A stretch of DNA of 32,500 bases from Theodoxus fluviatilis (Eukaryota > Mollusca > Gastropoda > Cycloneritida > Neritidae). The stretch is taken from contig JAWQFJ010002802.1 in NCBI GenBank assembly GCA_034096865.1, positions 129,925 through 162,424 on the forward strand. The letters are read 5' to 3'. Under the pieces are notes generated by a model. The model was not told the DNA's origin. It was given only the letters and a program-made list of their open reading frames with translations, and did not search any database. This document shows positions 15,214 through 26,195 of the stretch, piece after piece (position 1 is the stretch's first letter; every line of letters starts with the position of its first letter). The translations under genes and the position numbers were made by a program.

Positions 15214-17429
15214 ATACACGTGGTCAATGGCCTTACATAGTCTGCAAAGACTGATAGAACATGAAACTGTATTTATCATCGAAACCTTCAACATTGCAAT
15301 TGTATCAATGGCACTTCAAGCATTGTGGTGTGCATGTTGTTCGCAGCGGTCTCCGGTTGAAATGTGCACTCTCTTTGTTCCGATTCGAAATGAACTCTCT
15401 ATTGGTTAAGCAACAGTGGACGTGCTTGCTTGGAGCCTGTATGAATAACTGCAACGTTGTTTGGGGATTTAAGGATCAGAAAGCAAATCTCCCATCAGTG
15501 TTGAGACAGGCGACAGGCCCTGCTTAAGATTAGGTACTGCCTGATCGCCTGCTGCTGAAAAGTTCTCTCTTGCCTGTTTACAGTCTCTAGCCATTAGCAG
15601 ATGTGCCTTACCAGGAAGACAATAACTTCTATTCCATTTCCCAAATGGAAAAATTGGTGACAGGATGCACGTAAAACAACAGTTTTAAATAAGGGCACAG
15701 CTTTTCATAAGCCTGAATTTTATGATCTCCATTCTAGTTACCATCCGTGAAAATGGCAAAAAATGTTTACAAGCAGTCGTGAGCTATCTTAAAATAACAC
15801 TATTAGCTACATATAGCTCTCATTATCTACTGTCAGTGCAAAAGATGCATACAGACGATGACACTTTTCAAACAGAGTAAACCTACCCGTGAGGATAAGG
15901 TTGCGTGTTAGACTCCTTTTTAGTTATCACTTCCCCTTATCCTCTTTTTACTCTGTCTCATATCTAGTTTCGGATCTTTCATCAGACCAGGCGACAGCTT
16001 TGAGATAGAAGAAAATGAAGTCAAGCTAAAGAAAAGACGGTTTTATATATATACTGTTATGGGGTTAAAAATGCATGCAGAGGCAATGAAATGTCGTGGA
16101 CCGACAAACTCGAGCAAAGGCTTGCGAAATCGATGACAAAGTAACTTCCGATAAGTATGGTAAGCCCAGCATACACTCAGGGGAGAGAAGTCTTGCCAAT
16201 GGAGACGGGTCGATGCAGGGGGGGTGAGGAGGCTGATGGGAAGAGCCAGAGTGAAACCCCAGGCATTACGCTGCACGCGTCCTCTGACGTCATCAAGAGA
16301 GCACTCTCCCTGGCTTTCTAGCAATTACCGCCAAATCAGACTGCGTACATACATTAAAGCAAACTCATTCAGTGACCTTTGGATAATGGTGTGAAGTTAT
16401 TCAAAGACGCAGGAGACTGTTCATTTAGTTAAGGTACGTAAGTGATAGAGTCAGTTTGAGCGGCACGAATCGTGTAAAATTTCGCGAGCACATTTATGAT
16501 TTCTACCATGTTGCATGATACAAATGTCGAATGGCGTTGAGTCGCCATTAAGATATGGCCTACTTTTATTGCGTGCACCATGCAAACTAGACTGCATGGA
16601 TTAGCAAGGCCTGACGGTTTTCTCGGAGTACTTCAGCAAGGCAATGTCGTCCGTGGACATAGCGCATCTGAATAGTGTGGACTCCTTTTGATGAACTGAG
16701 TACAGCATACTATCGATCGGATAAGCTATGCTACTTATCATCGCGATTGAGCGAGGCTGTTCCCATCTGCTCAGAATTAATGCGGCAAGATGTGAACGTC
16801 TCAGACTTTCTATTAACTTTCTTTCCACTTTGCACCAGATGCCAAGAGGAGAGAGGGACTAGAAGTCTCTATCAGGATGTCTTTAACCCATTTAGAAGCA
16901 GTTTTTTCTAATTACAAACATATTAAGGAGTTAGTCTTGAGATATTAGCTAAATTTAAATCTTACCTGACCTCAAATGTGCCTATTCTGATGCTTGTTGT
17001 TGACAAATAAGGACTGCTAACAGTTGCATTTACCAGTGCGTTTGAACCTTTATTATAACTCGGGTGATAAACAGCTTTGTGCACTGGTATCCCCCCCCCT
17101 CCCTCCTGCTGTCATAGCATTAAAGGCATATGCCATTTAGTGAAGAGGGTTTGGTGGTAAAGTCAAGTATCTATGTCCCCGTCAAACCCCAAGAAAGAGA
17201 TAGAGAAAAGAAGAAAGGGATGATAGCAGTGTCGAGGAAGGGGTAGGGTGGGAGAACAGTGTGCAGAATGGAGGTGGATGAGAGGAGAGAGAGGAAGGCG
17301 GAATTCCAGACAGCTGTCAAAAGATCTCTTCGGATGTGATGTGTTGGAAGGAAATTGCTCTGCTGAGTCACAGACTATAGCGATTCCCGACAGGTTTGTC
17401 TCGGACAAACGTCTACAAGGTTATGCCAT
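15214..17429. other. No gene recognised
   Basis: Apart from the inverted repeat at 15873-15955 I see no repeat family and no convincing coding frame. Short C-runs occur at about 17090-17100. Confidence 0.45.
15873..15955. repeat. Long interrupted inverted repeat
   Basis: CAGAGTAAA (15873-15881) and GAGGATAAGG (15891-15900) are matched in reverse complement by CCTTATCCTC (15935-15944) and TTTACTCTG (15947-15955). That makes 19 perfectly paired positions in two blocks, with 9 and 2 unpaired bases between the blocks and a 34-base loop. It could be a hairpin or the remnant of a fold-back or miniature element. Confidence 0.6.
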
Positions 17430-17793
17430 TTAAAGAGTCTGGTTGACAACCCTGTCCCGGTGTCGAGATGAAGAAAACACAATCCTTTCATTTAGATGGC
17501 TCCCGCAGAATTCATTGGTCCACAATGGGTAGACGCCCGGTTCAGGTTGCTCATTCTTGTCAAATGGGAGTCCATCAAGAAATGCCCTTCGAAAAAGATC
17601 TGTCATGTCCCTCTTCCTTGTAAAGTGTTCCGGTATTCTGGTGCCCTCATTCTGTCATCCGATTTGCGTTTGTCAAAGGAAGTGTTCTCAAGGCTTTGTA
17701 TGCAGGTCGATGGAGCATCTTTTCTGTTGTTTGGATTTAAGTGCGTGTCTGCCTTTATGATGCCTCCGGTGTACGTCACATCTGGAGATCCTG
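17430..17793 (-). pseudogene. Coding-like fragment of an unknown gene with one frame break
   Basis: Minus strand. After a possible acceptor (CGTAACAG at about 17794-17801), one frame reads GSPDVTYTGGIIKADTHLN and on to SFDKRKSDDR. Near 17650-17656 the coding-like sequence moves to another frame. That frame carries DLFRRAFLDGLPFDK, then PGVYPLWTNEFCGSHLN, and stops with TAA at 17430-17432. Composition is varied and non-repetitive in both halves. I recognise no family. Alternatives are a pair of exons with a very short intron, a decayed transposon protein, or chance. Confidence 0.3.
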
Positions 17794-17882
17794 CTGTTAC
17801 GTATACATGCACGCTCCGTCTCCCCCACTTTCTTGTTTCTCGCGGCACTGTCATTCCCTACCCCCACTGTCTCTCACACCCT

Positions 17883-17921
17883 ACCCCACCCCACCCCACC
17901 CCACCCCACTCCACTCCACTC
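17883..17921. repeat. CCCCA/CTCCA pentamer array
   Basis: Five or six ACCCC units followed by three ACTCC units, C-rich on the plus strand and G-rich on the other. It resembles a telomere-like repeat only superficially. Confidence 0.85.
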
Positions 17922-18339
17922 ACCTCTTACCCTTTGCCATTTTGTCCAGAACCTTTCCCTGCAATTTACTTTGTCTTCCTTTTTCCCTTGCATCTCCCTC
18001 CCCTTCCTGTTCCCAACTGGGTACTCTTCTCCCGACGATTCATCACGCTGTCTGCTTCTTTCCATTCTCCCCACTCACCCATTTACTCGACTTTCGGACT
18101 GCATCTATCCTGAGCACGGGGGTGGGGCAAGAGACGCCGTTGACGTCGGATTGCCCATTCTGGTGAAAGATCACCGCTGTCGAAGGCATGACGTAGTTTC
18201 TGAGACATGACAAATGGATGAGAGGTCACGAGGGGAGCTCCTGTCGATAGCAAGCATTGCAACAGCCTTGTAGCGATGACTGAAGATCGACAACGTTTCT
18301 GATATATGTCACACCGTCTGTGGAGGTTCCGGACTCGTC

Positions 18340-18425
18340 GACCCCTGTGGGTCGGGGTAAAAATAGATCCACCACGTCTCCCTACGCGATTTGTGAAGGA
18401 TGAAAGACTATGAAGATGGTTTCTT
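18340..18425 (+). repeat. Dispersed repeat, copy 2
   Basis: GGGGTAAAAATAGATCCACC and the following bases align imperfectly with 15110-15180, in the order GGGG, AATAGA, CCACC, CGTC, CCCT, GACTA. It is more diverged and shorter than copy 1. Confidence 0.35.
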
Positions 18426-21387
18426 GACTTCCCTATACTTCAATCATCATCACTGACTTGAGGTGTCAGCGCCTTGACAGACTGTGAAGGTTGACACTCC
18501 ACTATAGTGTCATCCGTCAGGATATTGCGATAAGAGAAGGTCGCTGCAAAGTCCAATGTCTTCATAGCCAATCACTCTCTGTCTGTTCCTGTATGTGGTG
18601 CTTGTGGGAACACTTGTACTTACGTTTTTGGATAGCCTTGCAAGAACTGATTTTTTGGTTAAAGTTTTCAAATGGAAACTTTCAAACTATAAGCTGTGAG
18701 CATGGAAGAATTGAAGAGAGAACAGTAATCGTCTACTTCGTCTCCCGGCAGTTTCAGTTTTCTGTCTCGCCAAAAGAAATTTAATTGCAAAATGTATCTG
18801 CGGATTGAGAAGACAAAGCATTGAAACTATATCCCGGTGCCTTTAGAAATATAAACGTTGACGGAACTATATTTCGAAAACTTCTTACACATCATGGCGT
18901 TAAGTAGCTTTCCCCTCTTACTTTTTTGTCGTCAGGCAAAACCTTCAAGGACAATGTGCTGATTCTCCAAAAACAACAGCACTTCAGTTCATGTGTATGG
19001 AACTCTTAAAATAGATATTTAATTATACAAAGATAGTGTCTTTGGCTGATGCTGCCACAGATCATCACAATTGTGTGCGCAGATCAGCGACAGTCAGGGA
19101 ACTAACTCCCTTGAGCAACACCAGCGGATCGTCAGTGCCAAGGAAGGATATGCCAGTCCTCACAGAGTTCCGCCCCCATTGCAGTCTTCCCCAGGCAAAC
19201 AGGCAAACAGCCAATCAGACGGACAGCCAGACTGACAGATATACCAACGTCCAACATTTGCACAAGCTGCGTCAAGAGCGCGGGGGACGTTTGGAGCGTC
19301 CCAACCTCGCGGCAATGCTGGTTAGCTTGTCCACCTTCTCCACGATCTGTCACTCTCTGACTTATTCAAAGACATCTTGATCTCGGCATGGATTAACCTG
19401 TATCTTCTTTTCTAAAGAAATGGCAGTGGAAAGGGAATCACCTTGAGGAGTTAGTGTGAGGTCCTTAGTCAATGAGAAGAGCAAACATGGTCTTCCTTGT
19501 CTCGTCATTAAAGACGCATTGAAGGAAGTTCACTCTCCCTTCACGTCTTGTTCTAGGATGGGCCCTCCGTCCAGGACAGACATAACTTGGGCGCCTCTCT
19601 TGCTGCAAAAGTCCTCAAAATGACATCGAGTCGTTTATTTTTGCCGACCTGTAGCAAAAGGAATTAGAGCTTTGCATGGTCTGATGGCATAGCGCGCAAT
19701 ATTTGAGACTGCTGCTAAATGCTAACACTCTGAATTGCCAGGCGTCTGACGACTCGATTACGTATGACACACACATTTTCTCCAGAGATGGCTACATAAT
19801 AATAGAAGGTCATATTGATATCTTGCTCTCCCTCGGTTTGTCTATGTCCATCAGACTTTGGGTTTGATCAGTACCGTGGAGTAGATTTAGTATGCAAGAC
19901 GTTTTTGTCTGCTTAGTCTATGGTAGGTTTCCCTGCACAGAGGTTTGCTTTTATTTTTGCTCTTTTTTGGTCAAATCAATGCAATATTCTGTGATCCGAT
20001 GACATTTCGACGAAAAGTGCGACAACATAAATGGTTAAATGGTCTGTAGGAGAAAAAAACAACACTAAAGATGGATTAAAAGGAAAAAGCAACACAGTAA
20101 TGATCAACTCTTATGTGTAAAATGTTGTGAGGTACAGCTCCACAGAAGAGAGGTGATACAGAAGTACCACAAGAGGAACATCATAATCTCGCACCCCCTC
20201 CCGCCCACCGACCATTCAGTCTTCACTCTAGCTGTCTACATATACAATGGAGTTCAGAATGATTAAGGATCAAAGTATAGAAAGATAACTTTCAATTACG
20301 AGATTGAAAAGTAGACAAGATTTGACGTAAATCTGAGCCCAAATGCGGTGCGAAATTGTAGATTTGTGTTAATCTGTAGAAAACCATCATTGCAGTGATA
20401 CATTTAATCTTCGGCCGAAATAGACTGGTGACATAGAAGCTCGTTTGGTAAGACTACATGTATATGGCAATTTGAGAATGGCACAAGCCTTCTGGTAGAA
20501 CAAAGGGCATGACTGACCAGGAGTCCTATTTGTGGCAGCGTTACAAAGTAAGGCATGATTCTGACAAAACTTCAGATTGCAGGTCTTCGCTAACGATTAA
20601 GAGGACAGCCCTGCTGGTATTGCCAATACTGTCAAGTAGAAGCGTATTGGTTTCAATAATATAATAGCGATGTTTTTTTTTAGTTGGCGTTGCTGTGAAA
20701 ATAATTTCTTGTTGATGCAGATGCTTTGAAGAGGAGGTCTGTTGGAATCTAAAACGTGGAGTTAAACGTTGTTGCTGTCGAATTTCATACAGGAATATTT
20801 TCACTTAGTGTCCATCTGTGGAGCCCGGTGCATTTGGTAGCTACTCTGTGAAGTTAAAAACTTCTAGCTCCGAAACTACCGAGCTGAAACATGTTGGTAA
20901 CAGCGGAGTTTCTGTCTACTGTCAGCCATGCTGTGGAATGCAGCCGTCTTGGTACGGACAAGGACCGTGACTAAATCCCGCGTGAAGTCGGGCCTTTAAT
21001 GGTTGTAAACTAGTTGCGCGCCACTCATCTATACGCTACCAAAGACGTCTTTGTTAATACTATCAAGACATTTCAGTTGTGCGCAATTCTCCCCCCGTGC
21101 AGTTTTGCTGATTAGCTGCGAAGAAATTCAGCGTCGCGGACATTTTGGACGCAACAGTTTTTCACTCTCGCAGTTTGCAAAACAATCAGTTCTTCTGAAG
21201 AATATGCGACAGTCTTATGCAGAAATAGGTCAGTATCCAAACACAGCTCGCAAAGATACACTGGGTCCTATGTATAGGTAACCAATTAACAGAAAACTGA
21301 GCGAAAATAGTATAATGCCACACGACCAGTCAGGGCCGGGCTTCGCACGGGATTTAGACGCGTGTACAGATAAGCGTGTACTGATAA
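18426..21387. other. No gene recognised
   Basis: About 3 kb without recognisable domains or tandem repeats. CGGCCGAAATA at about 20412 recalls the LINE terminus CGGCCGAAATAAAG of the left end of the window but lacks the AAAG and any repeat tail. Confidence 0.45.
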
Positions 21388-21729
21388 GCATATAAAGACC
21401 ATGTCACGAATGAGGAAGTCAGCAACAGGATCAGGAGAGCAATTGGACAGTACGAAGACCTGCTCTCAATTGTGAAAAGCAGAAAGCTGAAGTGGTACGG
21501 TCACGTGTCAAAAGGCAGTGGGCTGGCCAAGACCATCCTGCAAGGTACCGTACCAGGTGGGAGAAGGATAGGTAGGCAGAGAAAGAGGTCGGAAGACAAC
21601 ATCAAAGAGTGGACAGGCTTGACCTTTGCTGACTCACAGCGAGCCACAGAGGATAGAGATCGATGGAGGAAGATTGTCGGAAAGTCATCAGTGGTGCTTC
21701 AACAACCCATCTCAGGGTTAAGAGACTGA
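21388..21729 (+). pseudogene. LINE endonuclease/reverse transcriptase C-terminal fragment
   Basis: The frame is open from a stop at 21385 to TGA at 21727-21729, 113 codons. Features in order are HVTNEEVSNRIRRAIG, then RKLKWYGHVSKGSGLAKTIL, GTVPGGRRIGRQRKR, EDNIKEWTGL, and a C-terminal GLRD. The RKLKWYGHV...GGRR.GRQ.KR...W pattern is the usual tail of a class of animal LINE proteins annotated as endonuclease-reverse transcriptase, often RTE-like. Catalytic domains are absent, so this is a 5'-truncated copy. The usual Trp after RKR is Ser here. A CTGAA tail follows at once. Confidence 0.8.
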
Positions 21730-21730
21730 C

Positions 21731-21788
21731 CTGAACTGAACTGAACTGAACTGAACTGAACTGAACTGAACTGAACTGAACTGAACTG
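21731..21788 (+). repeat. CTGAA pentanucleotide tail of the LINE
   Basis: About 11.5 uninterrupted CTGAA units begin one base after the LINE stop codon. In place of poly(A), a short-motif tail is typical of several LINE groups. The minus-strand SVQFSSVQF frame is its translation. Confidence 0.9.
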
Positions 21789-21911
21789 ATAAGCGGGAAG
21801 ATCGAGTGTTTGGTTCCCGCCCGTGGTCCTGAAATGTTTTCCGTGTACGCCCTGCAGTGTGCTGGCACTGTGTTAGGACTGTAGTGGCAATGGATGCCCA
21901 TGCAGGCGAGG

Positions 21912-22185
21912 TAATCAGACGGGTCTGGGCTTGCCCAAGAGGGCCAGGAGCAGGTAATTTCCCGGATTGATTCTGGCCGTTACTACAAAGGCAGGCACGG
22001 GTACGAGGGTTGGCGGCAAGCGGCTGAGCGCGATGAGCCAACATTAACGGTATTGGTCGTAGCTACCTGGGATCGATCTCACAACCTGCTAATCCTCGAC
22101 CGCCCGGAAGCTGCACTCCCGCTCGCCTCTCCTGGAACAAAAGCGCCGCAACGTGGCGCTCGGTGCGTTGGCGCATGCTCGGACG
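21912..22185 (-). mobile_element. Possible SINE-like insertion between 11-bp direct repeats
   Basis: TGCAGGCGAGG occurs at 21901-21911 and 22186-22196, flanking 274 GC-rich, CpG-dense bases. Read on the minus strand, AGCAGGTTGTGAGATCGATC resembles a tRNA T-arm with a B box (GGTTCGATCCC). The B box lies further from the putative 5' end than in a typical SINE, and no A-rich tail is visible, so the call is tentative. Confidence 0.3.
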
Positions 22186-22239
22186 TGCAGGCGAGGCAAA
22201 GAGAGTGCGTCGTGCTGAGCATGAGGTGTCTGCAATCGC

Positions 22240-22586
22240 AGCCCCACCTCGTCGATAGAGCACGGGAAGCTCAGAATGGGATTATCTACCGCTCCCTTTT
22301 TCGGCAGTTCCACAGTCTTCTGTCCTTTTCCTTTGACCGTTTTCTCCAGTTCCCGTTCGGATTCCTGATTATTTTCACGCTTGGTTTCTTTTGTCGGAAC
22401 ATTGCCGACGTAAGTGCCATCGATGGACAAGTCGGCCACTTTTACAGTTCTTTGTTAACGAGAACCATGGCTTTCGATATCTTTGTTTCACGTTGCCTAT
22501 TTTACCGTCACATCAATATGATCACCTTCAGGCAAGCTCAGACCATAAAACTCACTCAGGATGTTTTCTTCGGAGGCTTTAGAACA
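22240..22586 (-). pseudogene. Coding-like fragments of an unknown gene, frames broken
   Basis: Minus strand. One frame reads CSKASEENILSEFYGLSLPE then GDHIDVTVK and stops with TAG at 22497-22499. A second frame picks up at about 22450 with VADLSIDGTYVGNVPTKETK, then a Glu/Lys-rich stretch to PILSFPCSIDE at about 22240. Between them a third frame carries KISKAMVLVNKEL. The composition is more protein-like than in neighbouring random frames, but I recognise no family. The plus strand is also open across this region, which lowers confidence. Confidence 0.22.
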
Positions 22587-22664
22587 ATCTCTCAAATGCC
22601 CTTCCCTCTCCCGTTCCCACACACATCCCCTCTGCTTGCATGCATTCGTGACAATACAGAGTGA

Positions 22665-23157
22665 TTCATTAAATCTTTTCGTCAGTTATTTTTAAAATAT
22701 ATTTTCTCCGTTTTGTTAATTCATTCCCTAATTATTTCGGTTGTTCCTTCAACAACCAGAAAGTGCTGGAAATGCAGAAACTGCCATGTTTCTTCTGACG
22801 CCCACTCTCATCAAGTTGAAAGCGGCAGACGTGAGAGTTTCGAAGGGAGAAAACTCTTAACTTTATGGCAACAAGTCTTTGAGCTGACGTAATCAAAGTT
22901 GTCATTTATGTTAGTGGAATGAATTCTCTGGTCATGAAAATGAGGTTCAAAACGTGGGATTTGTTGAATGTTCTCCTGTGAATTTAATCAGGTCAGGATG
23001 AGGAAATCTAATTCATGCTCGATTTTGTCGTTGTTGCGCATGCCATTTCTCATGTCAGAGTGGAACTTGCAATCTGGGAAGTGGATATTGTTAGGTTTAG
23101 TGGGAAATTCTACCGAACTATTAGTAGTTTCTCCCCCAAGATACATATACAATTTTT
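22665..23157. other. No gene recognised
   Basis: Non-repetitive AT-rich sequence leading to the AAGGTCA element. No feature stands out. Confidence 0.45.
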
Positions 23158-23983
23158 GACTCACATGCGAAGCAAAAGTGAGTCTATGTACTCAGCCGTG
23201 TCGTCCGTCCGTCCGTCCGTCCGTCCGGGCGTAAAAAACTTAAATGTTGGATTTTTCTCGGAGACTATTAAGTCTATCAACACCAAATGTGGCGTGATGG
23301 TGTATGACGACAAGGCCTCAAAAAACATACATAGTGACTTGACCTTGCTTTAAGGTCAAGGTCACAGGAGCTATAAATGTGGTCTCAAAAACAGTCATTT
23401 TTCACATTTTCCCAATTTTCTCCCACGTTATTGAGAATGGCGACCTTAGCTACAAGTGGTATATAGGTCAAAGCAAGCCCTATCTTTTGATACCAGTTTG
23501 GTTGACCTTGCTTTAAGGTCAAGATCACAGGAGCTCTTCAAAATTGGATTGTATACATATTTTGAAGTGACCTTGACCCTGAACTATGGAAGATAACTGT
23601 TTCAAACTTAATAATTATGTGGGGCACATGTTATACTTTCATCATGAGACACATTTGTTCACATATCATCAAGGTCAAGGTCACTTTGACCCTTATGAAA
23701 TGTGACCAAAATGGGGTAGTGAACCACTAAAGGTGACTATATCTCATGGTAGAAAGTGCCAATAAGCACCATTGTGCTTCCTATGTCTTGAATTAACAGC
23801 TTTGTGTTGCATGACCTTGGATGACCTTGACCTTGGGTCAAGGTCACATGTATTTTGGTAGGAAAAATGTGTAAAGCATTTCTTTGTGTATGATGTCATT
23901 GGTAGGTTTAGTTGTTTGACCTTGACCTTGAAGGTCACCTGAAGGTCAAGGTCATATAAAGGTCAAGGTCAAGCATGTGAGTC
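23158..23983. mobile_element. Non-autonomous element with 11-bp terminal inverted repeats and many AGGTCA motifs
   Basis: GACTCACATGC at 23158-23168 and GCATGTGAGTC at 23973-23983 are perfect reverse complements, bounding 826 bp. Just inside the left end, GACTCAC pairs with GTGAGTC at 23178-23184, followed by a run of CCGT units. The interior holds more than a dozen AGGTCA or TGACCT motifs, often as AAGGTCAAGGTCA pairs. There are two copies of a hairpin with TTGACCTT and AAGGTCAA arms (23339-23359 and 23512-23532). No transposase frame is present, so it would depend on other elements. The true ends may lie slightly outside (GGGCTTTGCCC follows at about 23988). Confidence 0.6.
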
Positions 23984-24467
23984 GTATGGGCTTTGCCCTT
24001 CTTGTTTAATATTCATCGATGTTCTAAGAAAGAAAATCGCCTCAATGACGAGCATTTTATTCCATGGCAAAACATTAAGTATATATTACACACATGAGAT
24101 AAGGAACACATGCAAGAGGTTGACAACATCATCAAGGGGTTTGTTCTTTCTTTTGATTTTCACTATGCGAGACCAAATACCCCTAAACCGTGTTATACGT
24201 AAAGAAATCCAATGCGCTTCTGTTGCAAATATCGTAGCGATGAAGCTTATTTTGAGCTAGACACGAGGAACTGAATTTAGAGCTGTTTACTCTTGGTCGG
24301 CGTCGGGCAGCGCCCAGAACGTGAATAAGAGCTGAAGTCTCGCCTAAAGTACAGCGGCCACCTTGGTGGCAGCTGTGAACACTTGTCTCGAACGGGTGTG
24401 ATGCTCATGTCACGGCCTACAGTGACTTCATTACTTTGTCCTTGCAACTATAAAGCTCGGTGTGTCG
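23984..24467. other. No gene recognised
   Basis: Single-copy-looking sequence. A short inverted repeat GCCACCTTGGTGGC lies at about 24357. Confidence 0.45.
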
Positions 24468-24540
24468 GTGTGTGTGTGTGTGTGTGTGTTAGTTTGTGTG
24501 TGTGTGTATGTGTGTGTCTGCTTGTTTGTTTGTATGCATG
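24468..24540. repeat. GT microsatellite
   Basis: Imperfect GT dinucleotide run with TTAG, TATG and CTGC interruptions. Cys-Val frames are artefacts. Confidence 0.9.
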
Positions 24541-24830
24541 CATTCCAGAACCACTTCACCTGCTGAATGCAGACTTGACACATAATCTAGGTGCAACAAA
24601 AAAGAATATAGGCTGTCTACCATAGTGGTAGCAACATCAGGGGCCTTTGTAAATTTTAAAAACATTTTCCAGCCCTTGAGATGAGCTGGGGCCCAAGGAG
24701 TGGTCACGCGTGGTAGAGATAAGAATGATGAGGGCAGAGAGAGGCGTGCTTATCACCACCTCTTAATAAAGACAACCCCAGTCCATCTCTGCACATAAAG
24801 CAGATTACCATTGATAAAGCTTAGGTGGGG
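24541..24830. other. No gene recognised
   Basis: Sequence between the GT and GA microsatellites, with no motif I can assign. Confidence 0.45.
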
Positions 24831-24832
24831 AT

Positions 24833-24833
24833 G

Positions 24834-24876
<43 letters not shown>

Positions 24877-24915
24877 GGAGAGAGAGGGAGAGAGAGAGAG
24901 AGAGAGAGGGAGAGA

Positions 24916-24968
<53 letters not shown>

Positions 24969-24980
24969 AGAGAGAGAGGG
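24833..24980. repeat. GA microsatellite
   Basis: Near-pure GA with occasional GGG breaks. Arg-Glu and Ser-Leu frames on both strands are translations of the repeat. Confidence 0.97.
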
Positions 24981-26195
24981 TCTATGGGCTGGATAGGCAG
25001 CTTGCAGCAAACACTCAGGCACGACGCTGGTCACAAAAGGGCAGAGCGGATTGACAGCGGGTTCACTCCCAACACCTTCTTGCAGTGAGCAACAGGCCTT
25101 CACAAAAACAGCGACTGCCCATTAAAACTGCATATGCCACAAGCTGTGGACGGCCCAAGGCCCAAGAGACTTCTCAGGCCGCTGCTGAGCGCTTAACCTG
25201 GACAGGAAGGAGACGAGCCGGGTCTGCTTCTGTGCTCTTCTCTCCATCTCATTTGTGTCAGTTTATCCTCCGGACAGTTGGTCGTGTTTTGCCAAGTCCT
25301 GCGTAGCGGGTATGGCGGCAATAGCGGAAGAAGCCCGTTAGCTTGTCATAATCTGACACCTGAACGAAGTTTAACGAGATGAGTCTTTCCCAGTCCATGC
25401 TGTGATTGGATGTCTAAACCTTTTCCTGTATGAAAATTTTCTAATGTCTCCTGCATTTATTGGCCGAAAAAAATACTGTTTTTAATCATGATAATGATTT
25501 TATTTCTAAAACACTATTACACGCATATATTCCATGTCAGGAAGTTTATAGGACCGAAACACTTGCTGACGGGGGCTCTTCCTCTGAAGACCTTCTGCTG
25601 TCTCGCTCCGTTGGGAGCTTCTTGCCACTAAGTAATATTGCACAAGATTTCAATATAGTTTGACATAAATGATATTATGGAGACATCCGTACATCATTTC
25701 CAACTTGCGAAGGTGAAGACGACACTACGATCTGCAGTGGGTATCTCTGGAATATCGCAACGCTGTTAGGAATTCATCACATCTGTGAGATGGGGAAAAA
25801 TACAACGCTTCAGATGGCAGAGGTAGCAATTTACAAGACTCCGTTTGCGAGGCAAACGCACTCTGCAGCTGCCTCATAAAATACTTTTTACCCAGAGGGA
25901 TTCGTAACTCATGTTTTTATGTTAGGAATTCGCGATTTGCTTGACATATCCATAAAACTGGTCCCAGCTGTCTCATTTATGTCCAAATGCCAGTGCGCTT
26001 GACATCAACAGATCTGCTGATCGCTGCAACCCGGACTGACCTCTGCTGCATTGCGGAAACGGCAACGGAACGCGCGCCTGGTTACTAAAGTGAGCAGCCT
26101 TGCTCATGACTGCTCGTTATGTTACTCAGCTGTTATGACGTGTGGGGAGGTTGCTGCTGTTCGTAAAGGTTTCCTACCCATCAACAGTTTGGTCT
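24981..26195. other. No gene recognised
   Basis: Non-repetitive sequence of about 1.2 kb with short frames only. It runs into the 69-bp tandem array on the right. Confidence 0.45.

Noticed and set aside
17883..17921. Interstitial telomere repeat
   Set aside because: The unit is CCCCA/CTCCA, not the TTAGGG-type repeat expected in molluscs and most animals.
17496..18113. Plus-strand frame of 205 codons
   Set aside because: It is the opposite strand of the coding-like fragment and then runs through pyrimidine-rich CCCCA repeat; no motif.
20412..20422. Third copy of the CGGCCGAAATAAAG terminus
   Set aside because: Only CGGCCGAAATA is shared and no repeat tail follows.
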